Shown here: piece after piece, positions 10,641 through 22,493 of the stretch
How positions within the stretch are numbered: the first letter of the stretch is position 1
How the letters are laid out: each line of letters starts with the position of its first letter
Assembly: GCA_022749755.1 (NCBI GenBank)
Contig: CM040442.1
Coordinates: 8,592,457 to 8,656,456, forward strand
Reading direction: 5' to 3'
DNA length: 64,000 nucleotides
DNA from: Azadirachta indica
Taxonomy: Eukaryota; Streptophyta; Magnoliopsida; Sapindales; Meliaceae
The notes under the pieces: model-generated
Told to the model about the DNA's origin: nothing
The model's input: the letters and a program-made list of their open reading frames with translations, nothing else
Database searches by the model: none
Position numbers and translations under genes: made by a program

Positions 10641-12164
10641 CGATTTTAATAACTTAGCCCCCAATATATTGTTAAAATAAGGAAAAAAAATGAGATGATA
10701 ATATGTTTTATCCTTAAATCTTGGAAAAATAATAAACTATGACTTGGTATGCTCAATTATAATATTTTCGTCGTTGTTATAGTGTTGAAAATGGGGTATA
10801 AAAATGAAAGGGTGGAGATTAATTTATTAAAATTGAGAAAATTTTATCATAATTTATTATTTTTCTAAACATAATATTATATCCTGTAAAAAGTAAAAGG
10901 CTAAATTATTAAAATTGAACTAGTAATATCTTAATTTGTTATTTTACCAAAATTTTAACAAAAACATGTTATTATCCTAAAAAATGTGAAGTAGTTGAGT
11001 CTATGGTGTAACTTTTAATTATTATGATGACAACATTTTCGTCCGTAAGATCGTTAAACAAAGGAGAGTTTGCACAATTTAACAATTTAGTCCCTAATAT
11101 ATTGTTAAAAGTAAGATAATAGAATAATTAGACGAGTGAAATTATTAGAATTGAGTAAATCATGTTCTGATTAAATTATTGTTTTGCTAAATGGTAAGAA
11201 CAAAAATGTTATTATAATTTTAATTATCTATATTTATATTGAATTAATTATTGTGTTCATAAGTTAATAATTTAGTTAATTTGATAACACACTTAGACAT
11301 CTACTCACATCTTTATAAAATTTCTATTTTTACATACATATGAAAAAAGTTTTATATCAACTCTGGTAAGATTCAAACTGCTACTCTCAATTTGAGGGCA
11401 TAAACTTTTACCATTGAGCCAGTGGCTAGGTGGCTGGTTTAAATATACTCTCTTCCATGTAACATTTAAAAGGAGTAATGTCAGTTGCATTCTAAACTAA
11501 TAAATTAGGATATAATCTAAAAATTTTAACGAATTAATCTTTAAGTTTAGTTATTTCTAATTTTATATAGGTTCAAGGGCGGAGCACCCTCAAGAATTGA
11601 GGGGACCTTGACCCCAACGCCTCAAATTTTTAAAAAAATTTTACTATAATATTTATATTTTTAACTCATTTGTTAGGTTCATATATAATTTAGCTCTACA
11701 ACTTTACAAAATTATCGATTTATCTCTTAATTTATTAAGTATTTTAAAATATTAACGGACTAATTTTACTTTTTAAATATTTTAGCCTCCTGATTATCGA
11801 ATTTTGCCTCCATCCCTCTAGAGGCCCTTGGTAATAAAGACATTACTAAACGCATTCTAATTTGAATCAGGTGATGAGATGCTATAATCTTATTATAGAA
11901 ATTAAACTTCTAAGAGATTTGAAGGAAAAAATACCAATGTGTGTAAACTTATAAATTTCACTTAAAAGCAAGGCAAGAAATCTGATGGATTTATTAATTT
12001 TCGAAGTAAGAAAATATGAATATATTTTTGTACCCTTCTCCCTAATTTTAATATAAAATTAAATTACAAGCAACTTAATCTTAAAAACCTAAGAGATTGA
12101 AAACGAAATTAGCTAATAATAATAATAATCAATCAGTAAATAAAAGATCAAATCAATTATATAC
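10641..12164. other. Intron sequence with small repeats, no gene
   Basis: No credible gene. Two related stretches (10,630-10,700 and 11,070-11,140) share TTTAGTCCCTAATATATTGTTAAAA-like text. At 11,280-11,470 lies a segment (TTTGAGGGCATAAACTTTTACC, ATTGAGCCAGTGG) resembling the second half of R1. At about 11,570-11,830 is a short element running from GGGCGGAGCACCC through GGGGACCTTGACCCC to GCCTCCATCCCTCTAGAGG, a MITE-like unit of a type seen scattered in dicot genomes. Copy B has the same content at 28,040-29,481, with a deletion of roughly 75 bp (A about 10,900-10,985). Confidence 0.4.
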
Positions 12165-12430
12165 CTAGCATTATAGGCAGTTCAAACGTTGCTTCTTGCT
12201 TCCTCTGGTTTTTGCTTTCCGGGAAGACAGTAGTGAAACTGAAAAAAGAGTCCGTACAAACAAATGAACACTACAGTTTCAAATTAATAGAAGTCAAATA
12301 AGTCTATTTTGTTAATCCAAAATTAATTAATATGTTGAGTGCAGAGATTAATTGCAAATTAATAAGTATTTCCCGGCTGCAATTTTACGTAAATTCCAGT
12401 ATACTGCATGTGCATGTCACCGATAACAAG
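12165..12430 (-). promoter_or_regulatory. Putative U1 mini-exon and promoter region
   Basis: On the minus strand the sequence CCTATAATGCTAG|GTATATAA gives an ATG (12,171-12,169), one Leu codon and one extra base before a GT donor. Joined to the U1 acceptor at 5,891 it would read M-L-A-G-E-I-V, in frame. It is homologous to the better exon of U5 (45,930): both carry CTGCCTA(C/T)AATG before the donor and CTTGCTTC-type pyrimidine runs upstream on the plus strand. Upstream, 12,350-12,420 has AAGTATTTCCC(G/A)GCTG and GCATGTGCATGTC, which recur at 46,400-46,475, suggesting a shared promoter block with RY-like CATG repeats. The implied intron is about 6.3 kb. No transcript evidence is available here. 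Confidence 0.4.
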
Positions 12431-13699
12431 TGAGATAATAACATTTTCGTTCGTAAACTTTGAAATTATATCAAATTAGAGCATACACTTGTTTTATTAA
12501 CTTTTGACAATGTAATCCCTCTTATGTTATTGAAATCGAGGTACTAAAACAAAGGGTATGAACTAAATCATTAACATTGAGCTTAATTAGTGATGAACAT
12601 GTTATTACCCCAATAACAAATTAAATCTTTCAATTTAAATTTTGCTCTTTTTTATAATTAAATAGTGAGAGAGAAAGGGGACCCACAAATCAATCAAGAT
12701 CTACATGACCATAGTTTTAATTATTTTAATTTTCAGATCACATACTCTAATTTTTTTATTCAAATTATTATCATGTTAACTTGTTAATGTCAATTAGTTT
12801 AATTCAAAATATTTTATGGTATAAAAGGTTTCCACTCAGGTAAGAGTAGGGAAAGATTTTGGATTATTTTCTTGTAATATTTATAGTGTGCTACAATACC
12901 TAGCTTGAATTTTGGAAAAAAAAGGAACATACTTACAGGCTTAACTTTTGTTAGTTTGACCTATTAGAATATTATCAATTTAATTCCTAAATTTAGTAAA
13001 ATAATTAAATATGAAATAACTTTCTCATAATTAATAATTTAATCACTTCTATATTTATAACATATTAAACGCTAAAAACTTAAATTAAAATATTTTATTT
13101 ATTTTATTATTTTTGAAAAACTTTAAAAACAAAATAATATTTATCTATATTCAAATATTATCAATGAATTTTGACAAAATGCTAAATACTCCTAATCTTC
13201 TTTTATTTTTACTTTCTTGATAATAATTTAATATATAATGATCATAAGAGTTTTCAAATAAAATATATATAATCTTTTGTTTAAATGCCTATTTAAAGAT
13301 TACTATTATTTTTATTGCATTTTGTTAAAAAATAATCAAGCACGTAATTAATATAAATAAAAGAAGGGTGAAGGATATTTTAGCCCCTAAAGTTTAGCCT
13401 AATCACATGATAAATCCCATTAGTTATAAAAATACCTAAAAAAGACTCAGTTCATTAGTTTGTGCTATTTATTTGGATAGAAAATAGACAAAATAGTCTT
13501 TTGACATCACTTAGTAACAAGGATTAATATAAAATAAGCTAACAACAAATTATAGATCACACATCACGATAACATATCATCATACTATTGGGTAACTTAC
13601 AACTGGGTTTGATGAATTGTTAATCGTCGATATTGACCATCAGCGACTGTTATTAACCACTATTTAACATCATCCATTTATCTCAACATAGATATTATT
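12431..13699. other. A+T-rich spacer, no gene seen
   Basis: There are no convincing open frames, tRNAs or element ends. The body of receptor unit U2 (NB-ARC and LRR) should lie between here and 16.3 kb if the unit were intact, but I find no trace of its motifs on either strand. Confidence 0.5.
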
Positions 13700-14216
13700 A
13701 AAATTTTTATTAAATGCCTTATGCAATGATATCATTACTATCATCATTTGAACAATCAATCACCTTATACCTAAAATTGAATTTTAGGTATCCAAATATT
13801 AAACTTCAGATTTATGACAAGCCATTACTCAAATGACAATGATGATCGTACCATTATGTAGAACATTTAATAAGAATTTCAATGATGTTTACGATTACCC
13901 AAACAGATGATAGTTAGCGACAATAGCCGGGGGTTGGCAACAATAAAGATGGGTGACAACAACTTTTAATCAACTATGATTCATTTGGGCTGTTACGGAT
14001 ATCATTGAAACACTTATTCAACACTTTGCACAATGGTACCTTTACCATCGTTGTTTAAGTAATCTTTCGTAGTAGATCTAAAATTAAATTTTTGGGTGTT
14101 GTGAATTTAAATGTAGATGTATAGTGAATGATTACTTAAACTACGATAGTGATGGTACCATTGCATAAAGCGTTCAATAAGAATTTTAATGATATTTATG
14201 GTGACCTAACAAATGT
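13700..14216. repeat. Two nested hairpin elements of one family
   Basis: Arms at 13,978-14,064 and 14,130-14,216 are reverse complements with scattered mismatches; both contain GATTACTTAAAC / GTTTAAGTAATC and GGTACC. A second, shorter hairpin has arms near 13,705-13,745 and 13,828-13,870 (TCATTTGAA opposite CTCAAATGA, with ATGATATCATT opposite). The arms of the two hairpins also resemble each other directly. The pair recurs in copy B near 31,010-31,531, and a single relative is at 600-790. No open frame or clear target duplication is present, so a non-autonomous foldback or MITE-like element is the best reading. Confidence 0.6.
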
Positions 14217-16309
14217 CGTTGGATGGTGGTAGTCTAGGGCAACGGTCAATGGTGCGGACAAATTTTCCACATCAAACACCCATATATATTAGTAGTGAAA
14301 AGAAATATAATAGTAAAATACTTTTTTATTCAAATATACAACATAAACTAACTTATTATTAGGCCAAATCTTAGGAAGTAAAATGTCTTCTACTCTAAAA
14401 GAAATTTAAATACACATTATATTTATTACAAATAAAGATAATCAAATTCTCTTTTAAATTTTTTAATCAAAATTAAATTAAACTATTAAAGAAAAATATA
14501 CTTTGGGGATTAAACTTATAGGATAAATGTTAAATAACCCCTAAATGTTTTAAAAATAGTCAACTCATATCTAATATTTTTATAAATATTTATCTTACAC
14601 CCAAACCGTTACCATACTTCGTCAAATTTAAACTTAAGAAAGATAAATAAATTTTCTTTTGCAAGAGAATTAACACATATCTCCCTTGAGTTTTGGTCTT
14701 TTGACACGTAGAGAGAATGTCTGCGAAAACAAACACTTATCTCCTCTGAAGCCATTCACCTCCATTAACTTGTTTGTTTTAGAGATACTATGATAAAAGC
14801 AAGAAATCACTTTCCCATTTGTATTTAGTTGAATATTGCAAAGATGCAGGTGGATGTATAGAGAAAAATCTAACTCAACTCCAACTTTCAAAACCTAAGA
14901 AAAGGCACAAAATACAGCTGATAATTGTGGTGAGACGATGCTTCATGAATTCCCAACGAATCTACTGGAAATACTTCCACTCTGTTAAATTTTGGAACTG
15001 CTCATGTTCACCCTCTAAAAGCGATCAATCCTGGTCTAATTTATGATTTAACTTTGAATGATTATTGAATTCTTGTGTAATTAAAATTATACAATCAACA
15101 ACATTCTAAAGAATGAAGAATATTATGTAAAAGAGCCTGTGCATTAAGAAGATTCTAAAGGTGATAATAATGTCTCCTTTTTTTCATTTTATAAATATTA
15201 TTTTGTGTTGAATCTTCAACTAAATTTACTCTTTTTTTTTTATTGCTATTGGTGGTGGAAGCATGCAGGACATTTGATTCTATCAAACTAAAGATAATGT
15301 TTAAGACAAAAATCATGTGCGGTTAACTTGACACTCTAGTGAAAAAAAATCTATTGGGTATAGGCCCAAAATAAGTAATACATTAAATAAAATATAAATA
15401 AATCTTTAGCTTTAATTTCATTCTTTATTAAAAATAAAAAAATAAAGGACAATTAACATTTTTTATTATAATTGAATAGAGTTGGATGATTTCAGGGAAG
15501 GTATATGTTTTTTTTTCCAAACATTTACCTTTAACTATTAAAGGCCAAAACTCGATGAATGTGTTAATTTTCTTTTTTTTTTTACGTAAATACTATAAAA
15601 TCTAAGTGCAACCCATTCATTATCATTTTTCTAAGCACACTCCATTTGATCTCTCTATTTCCTAAGTACACCTACCTAATTTTGTTTATTATCTGATATT
15701 TTATGTTAATTAAATTTTTAAATAAATTAATAGAAAACCCTATATCTTAGCCAGAAGCGAACAAGGCTACCTTGCACATAGCCAACCCCTGGTTACCAAG
15801 GTAGCTTGGTCCAGCAATCGCGTGACCGCCAAGGCCGCCTTTGTGTGGTTGGCGTAGGATTACATGAGGTGGCTAATAATATATATTTTTTAAAAAAATG
15901 AGCACTAAATAAAAAAGAAAAAAATTTATTTTTTTGGTTAATTATTTGTGAAAATTAATAAGGTAATTATTTGTATAATATTACATAAATTTGTCTCTTC
16001 ATTAAATTTATTAGTAAGAGAAGTAAAATAATATTTTTATTAATCAAATATAATCAACTGTTATCTTTAATAAAAAATTTAACAGTTTGAGCGTAAGATG
16101 AATATTTCTAAAACATTGAGTATAAATTGAATATTGTCAAAATGTCCTAAGGTTATTTAAAGTTGACCCGAACTAATAATATTTTAATAGGTTAAACTAA
16201 CGAAAATTAAGTCAAAGAGTCTCAAAACTCAAGAAGATATATAACACTCTATAAACCTAATGTGTATCTAATCTTTCCTCAAAGTCATGGGGGTAAATAA
16301 TAATATCCA
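14217..16309. other. Spacer with unrecognised conserved stretch
   Basis: There are overlapping frames of about 73-75 codons on both strands at 14,670-15,046. The minus one is kept in copy B (32,410-32,631) with few changes, as expected from recent duplication alone; I do not recognise either product. A locally G+C-rich patch at 15,750-15,860 (CTACCTTGCACATAGCC, ACCAAGGTAGCTTGGTCC) contains imperfect palindromes and is probably part of another transposon remnant. Copy A lacks about 420 bp here compared with copy B (see 31,725-31,965). Confidence 0.4.
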
Positions 16310-16890
16310 TATAAATATACTATATTACTCTTTTTTGATACAACAAACATTTTTAATTAATAAATCAAGTGTTTGCAGATATTTGAAATATTAGAGCTAA
16401 GTATCGTCAAATTTTAAGGGCCATAATATTTTTACCTTTAACAAATATTAACGAACTACAACATCATTATTTGACTTTCAAAACTAATGAAAAATAGTAA
16501 TTTCTTTTTTCCTTCATTCTCTTCCCTAACTCATCAAACCTCACTTTAAATTCAAGAAGCTAAAATTCAACAATAGTTGACGCGCTAAATTTTTGCCTAA
16601 ACTATTATCATTTTATATGCATTTGAACTATTAATAAACAAACCATTGTGTGAAAAGCAATATATTAAAATGGGTTTCAAATGCAAAGGTTAAGCAAATT
16701 AGATTGGGTTATTAACTACTATAATACATTTAAGAAACTTATTCACATTAGGTTAGATGTTTTACGCTCACTAAACTTAGAGAAAAAGCATCACACATTA
16801 AGATAGAAAGAGTTTTATCCAAGGTAAAATTCGAACCTACTCCCTTAATTTGAGAGTGTAAATTCCGTACTACCTAACCACTTAATTATA
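16310..16890. repeat. R1 module, unit U2
   Basis: It is collinear with 7,865-8,475, and nearly identical to 34,045-34,620 in copy B, where 23 bp are deleted around the equivalent of 16,755-16,780. It marks the first intron of U2, whose coding body is missing. Confidence 0.55.
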
Positions 16891-16959
16891 TTTAGATATT
16901 TATGTTTATGAAAAAAAACAACAATCACTTTAATTTATTTAGAGTTAGTTGAATTCAAA

Positions 16960-18006
16960 TCCATTCTTATTTCTAACAAAAGAAAAAAGCAAATTATATT
17001 TGGATTTGAGGAGGCATAAGATATTTTTCAAATTTTAGGGGAATATATGATACATTTTAAAAGATTTTGTACTAACGTTAAGTAGCCACATCTCAAGCAA
17101 AACCATTAAGCATTGCAAAATAGAAAATAAGTTTTGAAAATAAGAATAAAAACATCCATATAATTTAATTACACACTTACCCCTACAAGTCAGTAGAAAT
17201 AAATTATAGCCAAGATAATATTTAGAACATGATGAGTACCCTTGTACTTCAAAAAAATATGCAAAAATTTAGTAATATAAAAATATTATCTTTTCTATTA
17301 AAAAATTGTAAATTTTTTAAAAATTATAATAAGTAATGAAAATTAAATATTTTTCTTTTTTAGTTTATGTTTGATTAAACACGACTTTTTTATAGGTCAA
17401 AAGAATATTTTGAAAGTTAACTTTTTTCATTATTATTCTTATTATTTTTGTTCAATTATGAACTAAATAACAAATTCTTTGAGAAAGCAAAAAAAATTTT
17501 AAGATTTTAGGAGTGGAATTTTTTTATTTTTTAAAATGTTAATATAAAGTTCTGCTTGCAAAAAATAATACCAAATTAAAATTGAAAAACAAAAACCATC
17601 ATTTAAAACTATTTAAAATATTTTTGATTCTGTTTTAAAAGGTTGTAAAAATAAACAAATCATTAAATAAAGTTATTTTAAAAGCTTGAACCAATTCATT
17701 ATGATAAATTTCTAATAATTTATTTTCAAAGTTTAGGGCCTATGTATCAAGTTTCTTAAGTATATGAAACTAAAGTAATAAGTCATCCAACCAGTCATCT
17801 GCAAAGTAGTAATATTAATGATTAAATTAATTAATCAGCCAATCAACTTATAAACAAAATAATATTAAAAATATAAATTTTTTATACAAACTATTATTAC
17901 ATAATAATATTAATTGAATAAAAACTTAAACCGATACAAATAATAAAAACTGTAACAATTTTATATTAGATCAGTTTGTATCTCATAATTTGTAGCTAAA
18001 TCATAC
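16960..18006 (-). repeat. R2 module, unit U2 first intron
   Basis: It is collinear with 9,890-10,640 and 800-1,521. It starts in GAGGAGGCATAAGATATTTT (compare GAAGGCACACGATATTTT at 9,900) and ends at the donor-like boundary 18,006/18,007. Divergence from the 9.9 kb copy is much greater than A versus B, so this internal repeat is older than the tandem duplication. Confidence 0.55.
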
Positions 18007-18788
18007 CTGGCGGCTGGCACCACTCTTCTTGCTTCTTGCTGCTTGCTGCTTGATTACTCCTGCGCTTTGTGGGAAATAGTAAATGTCTACAATGTGTTCA
18101 AAATTCAAACTGCGTCAATAGCCAATTTTTTTATTCCAAAAATTGTTAAAAGATAATAATAAATTAATTATGTTACTCTTTTGAGCTGTTCTGCAATTGT
18201 TGCAATCATAATTTGGCCAGAGGTTACATCATTAATAGAAAATATTCTCCACTCTCGTTAATAAAACAAAATGGAGTGTCTTTTTACATAAATATCTAAA
18301 AAGAAAAAGTAAAGATAAAATAATTTATAAAAAAAAAAAGTAAAGACGGAATACTTTTTGAATATGAGAGAATTATTTGATTGTTACTAACGTGTCGTTT
18401 TCTATGATGCGGAAAAATAATGGCTCTTTACACAACGCTTTCTCTTTTCTTATATTAACCTTTTTCTTTTTTGATTTCCCCATAATTTGACATTTTTGGA
18501 AAAATAGTCTTAACGTTTTCCACACCAAGTCTTAAAAAAATGAAATGAGAAAAAGTGTAGGCCATGCCAACATCCGTGTGTCGTCTTCTTGCTCAAGACC
18601 TCACTTATCCGCTACAAAGCATAACTTGTCATCACTACTACTTGGTCCCTCTTTCTCTTAACTTCCGATTAAAATAAAAAAGGGGCAAGTTTTCTTTTTA
18701 ATCTTTGGTTTAATGTTGAAAGAAATTAAGAGAAAGTGAGGAAGTGGAAGTTCTTGAATCTTATATGTTCTTTGCATTTAAATGAAAT
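18007..18788 (-). pseudogene. Orphan first exon and upstream region of U2
   Basis: The minus-strand junction GCCGCCAG|GTATGATTT aligns with the U0 and U5 exon ends, but no ATG is found in the exon. Instead there is a run of CAAGCAGCAAGCAGCAAGAAG units (plus: CTTGCTGCTTGCTG). Copy B at 35,726 has one more such unit than copy A, a slippage difference. The rest up to 18,788 is upstream sequence without a recognisable gene. The corresponding coding body was not found. Confidence 0.45.
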
Positions 18789-20883
18789 TGTTCTTAGAAC
18801 CTGTTTGGAATCGTACAAACGGAAATGATTTGAGTAGCCAAAAATCATTTTAAATGTTTGGTGAAATTATTTTATAATCACTTCTAATAAAATCACCTTT
18901 TTTATATCACATTTTGAATAAATAAAAAATGTTGTTGCTTATAATCTAATTTTGAAAAATAGTTTTATTTGTAAATATAATACTAAATATATTCATTTAA
19001 AATTATAAAAATTTAAAATTAACACTAAAATAAATTCTTAAATTTAGACTTTAATAAGGAAATAAATTTGTTAAAATCAAAATATTTTTTATTTTGTTAC
19101 TTATTACTTATTACTTTTTTATTTATGAAAATATAATTAAAAATTTTATATATTTTGCTATAAATTATTTTAAGGTAGTATATGTGTGTATGTATAAACA
19201 CTTGCCCAAAATTAAATTAAATTTACTTAACATTAAAGTAATTCTCTTCAAGTCAATTATTTTTATAGTACTACAAAAATAGATTATTTTAATATGCACA
19301 GCAGCCCCTTAGGATTTGGTTGAGCTGTAGACCTTTTAAACTTTGAAGATAGAATAAATATTGTTTTGTTATATTTTTGTTTTAAAAATGTTAATCTTCT
19401 TGGGTATTTGAATGGTGTTCATGATTGAATCTTCAAAACTAAAAAAGAAGTTGAGCTATTTTATTTATTTAATTTTGAAGTTTTTAATTTCTTGTATTGT
19501 ATTTATTTTATTTTAATTAATGTTTTATAATTTTATCTTTTAAAATATATACAAAACTAGGTGTATTTATATAATTGTATTAGTTAACATAAGTTAGAAA
19601 GTATTAATATTATTTTATTGGTCAAAGACGGTCAAAGTTTTATGATAATGAAAAAATGTAATAAAAAAGGTATCACTAACAAATATCTGCGATTTAGGGT
19701 TTATCTAACAAATATTTTAAATTTCAAAAGTCTACTAATTTTTAATTTTAAATAACTTAAATAATTTCTAAACTTTTGAAGAGTACCTATACACATTGAT
19801 GTATGAGAGTATTATATTATTATTATGTGAACTATATTTTTACAAGAGTGAAAAAAATAATAATTTGAAATATGTGTCAACAATATACATTATATATAAT
19901 TTTGTCACATAGATAAATTTGTATTAAAATAAATGATATACAAATTGTATCTGTTAAATCAATTTCTCACTCAAAACTGACTTAAATCTAATCCTGAAAC
20001 TCAATTTGATCGATCATACACTAGCCTAATTGCAGTCAATAGAAAGAAATCAAGAAGAGAAACAGAGCAATCAAAATTGAGCGAACTTCATCATCGAACA
20101 AGGGGGTTACAAATTTATAAAAGAGATTATGAAAATCACATACGATTCTACAAATATGGAACTAATTAAAAAAGTAATAAAATTTTTGATAATTGAATTT
20201 TATTACATTTTTTAAATTAAGAGAAGTGAATGGGTTATATTTTATTTTATTAATCTAAAATTAATTATGGAACAGATTAATAATCCTTATTTTTATATAA
20301 TTTTTTATAGTATTTATAAATTATTAAATCTATATATTTTAATAGTTAAGATTAATTAAATTTAATATTTAAATTAGAATACCATAATTAATTAATGAAC
20401 GAGATAGCCTTAACCACTAATTATAATAATATGGATGATGTCTTCTGATTTGGACTTCCAAGTTTTCAGCCTTTTTTTTTTCAATTTTTGTCAATTTCGC
20501 TCAATTTTTTTTTTTCGGTTTCTGTATCCAGCTACATGGTTTAATCTTGTATCCTCAGGAATTTATATCTTTGACATCTGGATTTTTTTGGTATAAAAGT
20601 GAAGAAGTGATCTAAGTTAAACTATCGGAAACACTCTGAAGCAGCCGGTGCAATCTTTTCTTTTCTTTTCTTTTTTTTATCCGGTATGTCTTGCGACTTT
20701 GTTATTTATATTGGTGTGCCACAAGTGTCAAAATTGTTTGATGTGTCATGCAAGTATGCATTATCGGATGCCGTAGAGGATTAATTTTATTTCATAGAAA
20801 ATTGTAACTAAACGCTTCTGGAGCTATGGATCTTGTTATAGATCTGTTTTTACTATTCTCATGAAATTGCAATGGGATTAGCA
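18789..20883. other. Segment present only in copy A; left part without a gene
   Basis: Copy B jumps from its equivalent of 18,788 straight to 21,153, so 18,789-21,152 is missing there. The left part begins AACCTGTTTGGAA and is strongly A+T-rich; it may be a transposon remnant. At 20,640-20,720 there is a long pyrimidine run (TTTTCTTTTCTTTTC). I see no exon that I can defend before 20,884, although a gene contributing the exon at 20,884 should have had more. Confidence 0.4.
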
Positions 20884-21127
20884 GGTTTCAAAAGCAAAGG
20901 TGATATGGGTTGATCGATTAGGCTCTGACATGCGCCTCTGCTCACATCAAAAGGGCATGTTTGATGTCCGGATTCCTTTCCCTAGAGAAGTGATGGATGA
21001 AAAGGGTGCGAAGTCCTCATTTAATTGCATGTCACAGCTCGCATGGGAAGCAGAAAAAAACTATCAAGCTGATCACTTTAAGAAGGTGAAACATTTGAAG
21101 CAAATAACATATAAGGGATTGCGATGA
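20884..21127 (+). pseudogene. Last exon of an unrelated gene, possibly DUF2470/PNPOx-like
   Basis: After an acceptor-like TTAGCAG at 20,877-20,883 an open frame reads VSKAKVIWVDRLGSDMRLC, continues through FDVRIPFPREVMDEKGAKSS and LAWEAEKNYQ, and ends ITYKGLR with TGA. The frame is intact and its codon use looks like real coding sequence, unlike its surroundings. The FDVRIPFPREV...SSFN...LAWE pattern recalls the C-terminal domain of plastid pyridoxamine-phosphate-oxidase-like proteins with a DUF2470 domain, but that is from memory and uncertain. No upstream exon is recognised, so this is probably a captured or stranded 3' end. The sequence after 21,127 (its likely 3'UTR) is kept in copy B from 36,517 although the exon is deleted there. 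Confidence 0.5.
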
Positions 21128-21152
21128 ATTGTTTTTTCTAACACATTTTGTA

Positions 21153-22493
21153 GCATAACACTGGTATGTGAGGCCTATGAAAATATTTCTTGGTTGAGCT
21201 TGTATCAGTTAGGTTTCCACATGCTTTAAAAAGTGTTTATCCATTGATGTTAAAACTCTTCGTTTACTAAGGGAGTACATATGCACAATCAGAATACAGT
21301 CTTTTGCAGGCTATTTTATAAATAGAGGACGTGCATCTTTAGCCGTTCATTCACCCATATTTTCTAATAAAATTGCATCTCTATGTATAGGACTACTTAA
21401 TTTGAGATGAGTTGGCTGTGGATTTGCAAGTCTTAATTGTTAATGTGAATTCTTACTTAATGCGTCTAAATGGTGATAAGTTTCATCATCGATGTGGGAT
21501 TCAATGGGTGTAAATTAAAATATAGACGTGAGACAAGTATGCAGGATGGTTTCAAGAATTACAACAATAAAAAAAAAGTAAGCTTCTTCGGATGAGTTTT
21601 CAATGATCCCAAAATCATTGACGTTTTAAGTTGCTTCAAGCAAATATAAATATATTCTGTATTCTTTTCCCAAGCCAGATTTTTAGACTTCGGTGATTTG
21701 GAAGACTATTAGAGTTGACAGATAGAAAGAAGTCGGAAAGAAGCATGAACAATCCATGTGATAGATGAAGACTAATTAATTATAAATTTGGAATCCAGAA
21801 TGCTTATTTCTTTAATATCACGAGAACTGTTTTCAAATGCCAAGTGGATTACAAGATCTTATTGATGAAGGTTATTTGGTTTAAGCGAGGTTTTTCTGCA
21901 AATGAGGGTTGGTGTGAATATGGGTATGTCCTTTTTTTTTTTTTTCTTTTTTGTTTTTAGTTTTTACCTGATTTGGTATATGCCTGGAGGAGAAAAGTAA
22001 ACAGGGTGATATAGAGGAGACCAACAGAAGCGAAACAATGGAACTCTGTACAGAAACTGAAGGCAATATAAAAGCTCACATGGTAGTTGAATCATTAAGG
22101 GGAATCTAATATTTCGGAATTTTCTGGCAATGGCTTGGGAAAGCATTCAGAATCTTGCCGTGGCAGTAGATAAAACTTGTTGTGCAGGCTTCTCTACCTC
22201 TTTATAAAAGCTACTTCTAGAATCATGGATGCTAGTGGAAGTAAATATGTGCAATACGCTGCAAATAATTAAGGGAAGATGATGATCTCTCTGTTTCAGC
22301 CAAATCTTCAGATACTCTCATTTCATGGGTAAGCACTAATAGTGCATTCGAGAATTGATGTCAAGATAAGGATAACAAAACAAGAAAAGATTTCATTCCA
22401 TGAAACATAGCAATGTTCAAACATCAAGGAAGAAAGCATAGACATTAACAGAGTCTTACAACTTAGTGCCCAAGAGGCTATTCCTTGGTTACG
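21153..22493. other. Spacer before the U3 relic
   Basis: It is collinear with 36,517-37,340 of copy B, apart from a B deletion of about 70 bp (A 21,901-21,971, a poly-T stretch) and the start of a larger B deletion at 22,038. Apart from the promoter-like block at 21,530-21,835 no feature is recognised. 22,250-22,480 has no match elsewhere that I noticed. Confidence 0.4.
21530..21835 (-). promoter_or_regulatory. Detached receptor promoter block
   Basis: It is collinear with 46,018-46,335, the sequence just upstream of the U5 mini-exon (GATGGTTT(C/G)AAGAATTACAACAA, TTTTCAATGAT, AAATATAAATATATTCT, TGAAGACTAATTAA, TTTGGAAT(C/G)). In U5 it directly adjoins an exon; here the exon-side neighbour is instead the 3' end of the gene at 20,884. 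The exon itself is absent. Copy B keeps the block at 36,890-37,195. Confidence 0.5.

Noticed and set aside
11305..11490. 61-codon minus frame, copied at 28,625-28,810
   Set aside because: It falls in a dispersed repeat segment resembling R1. Conservation reflects the tandem duplication.
14670..15046. Overlapping 73- and 75-codon frames on opposite strands
   Set aside because: The plus frame is broken in copy B by a small deletion, and neither has recognisable motifs or splice context.
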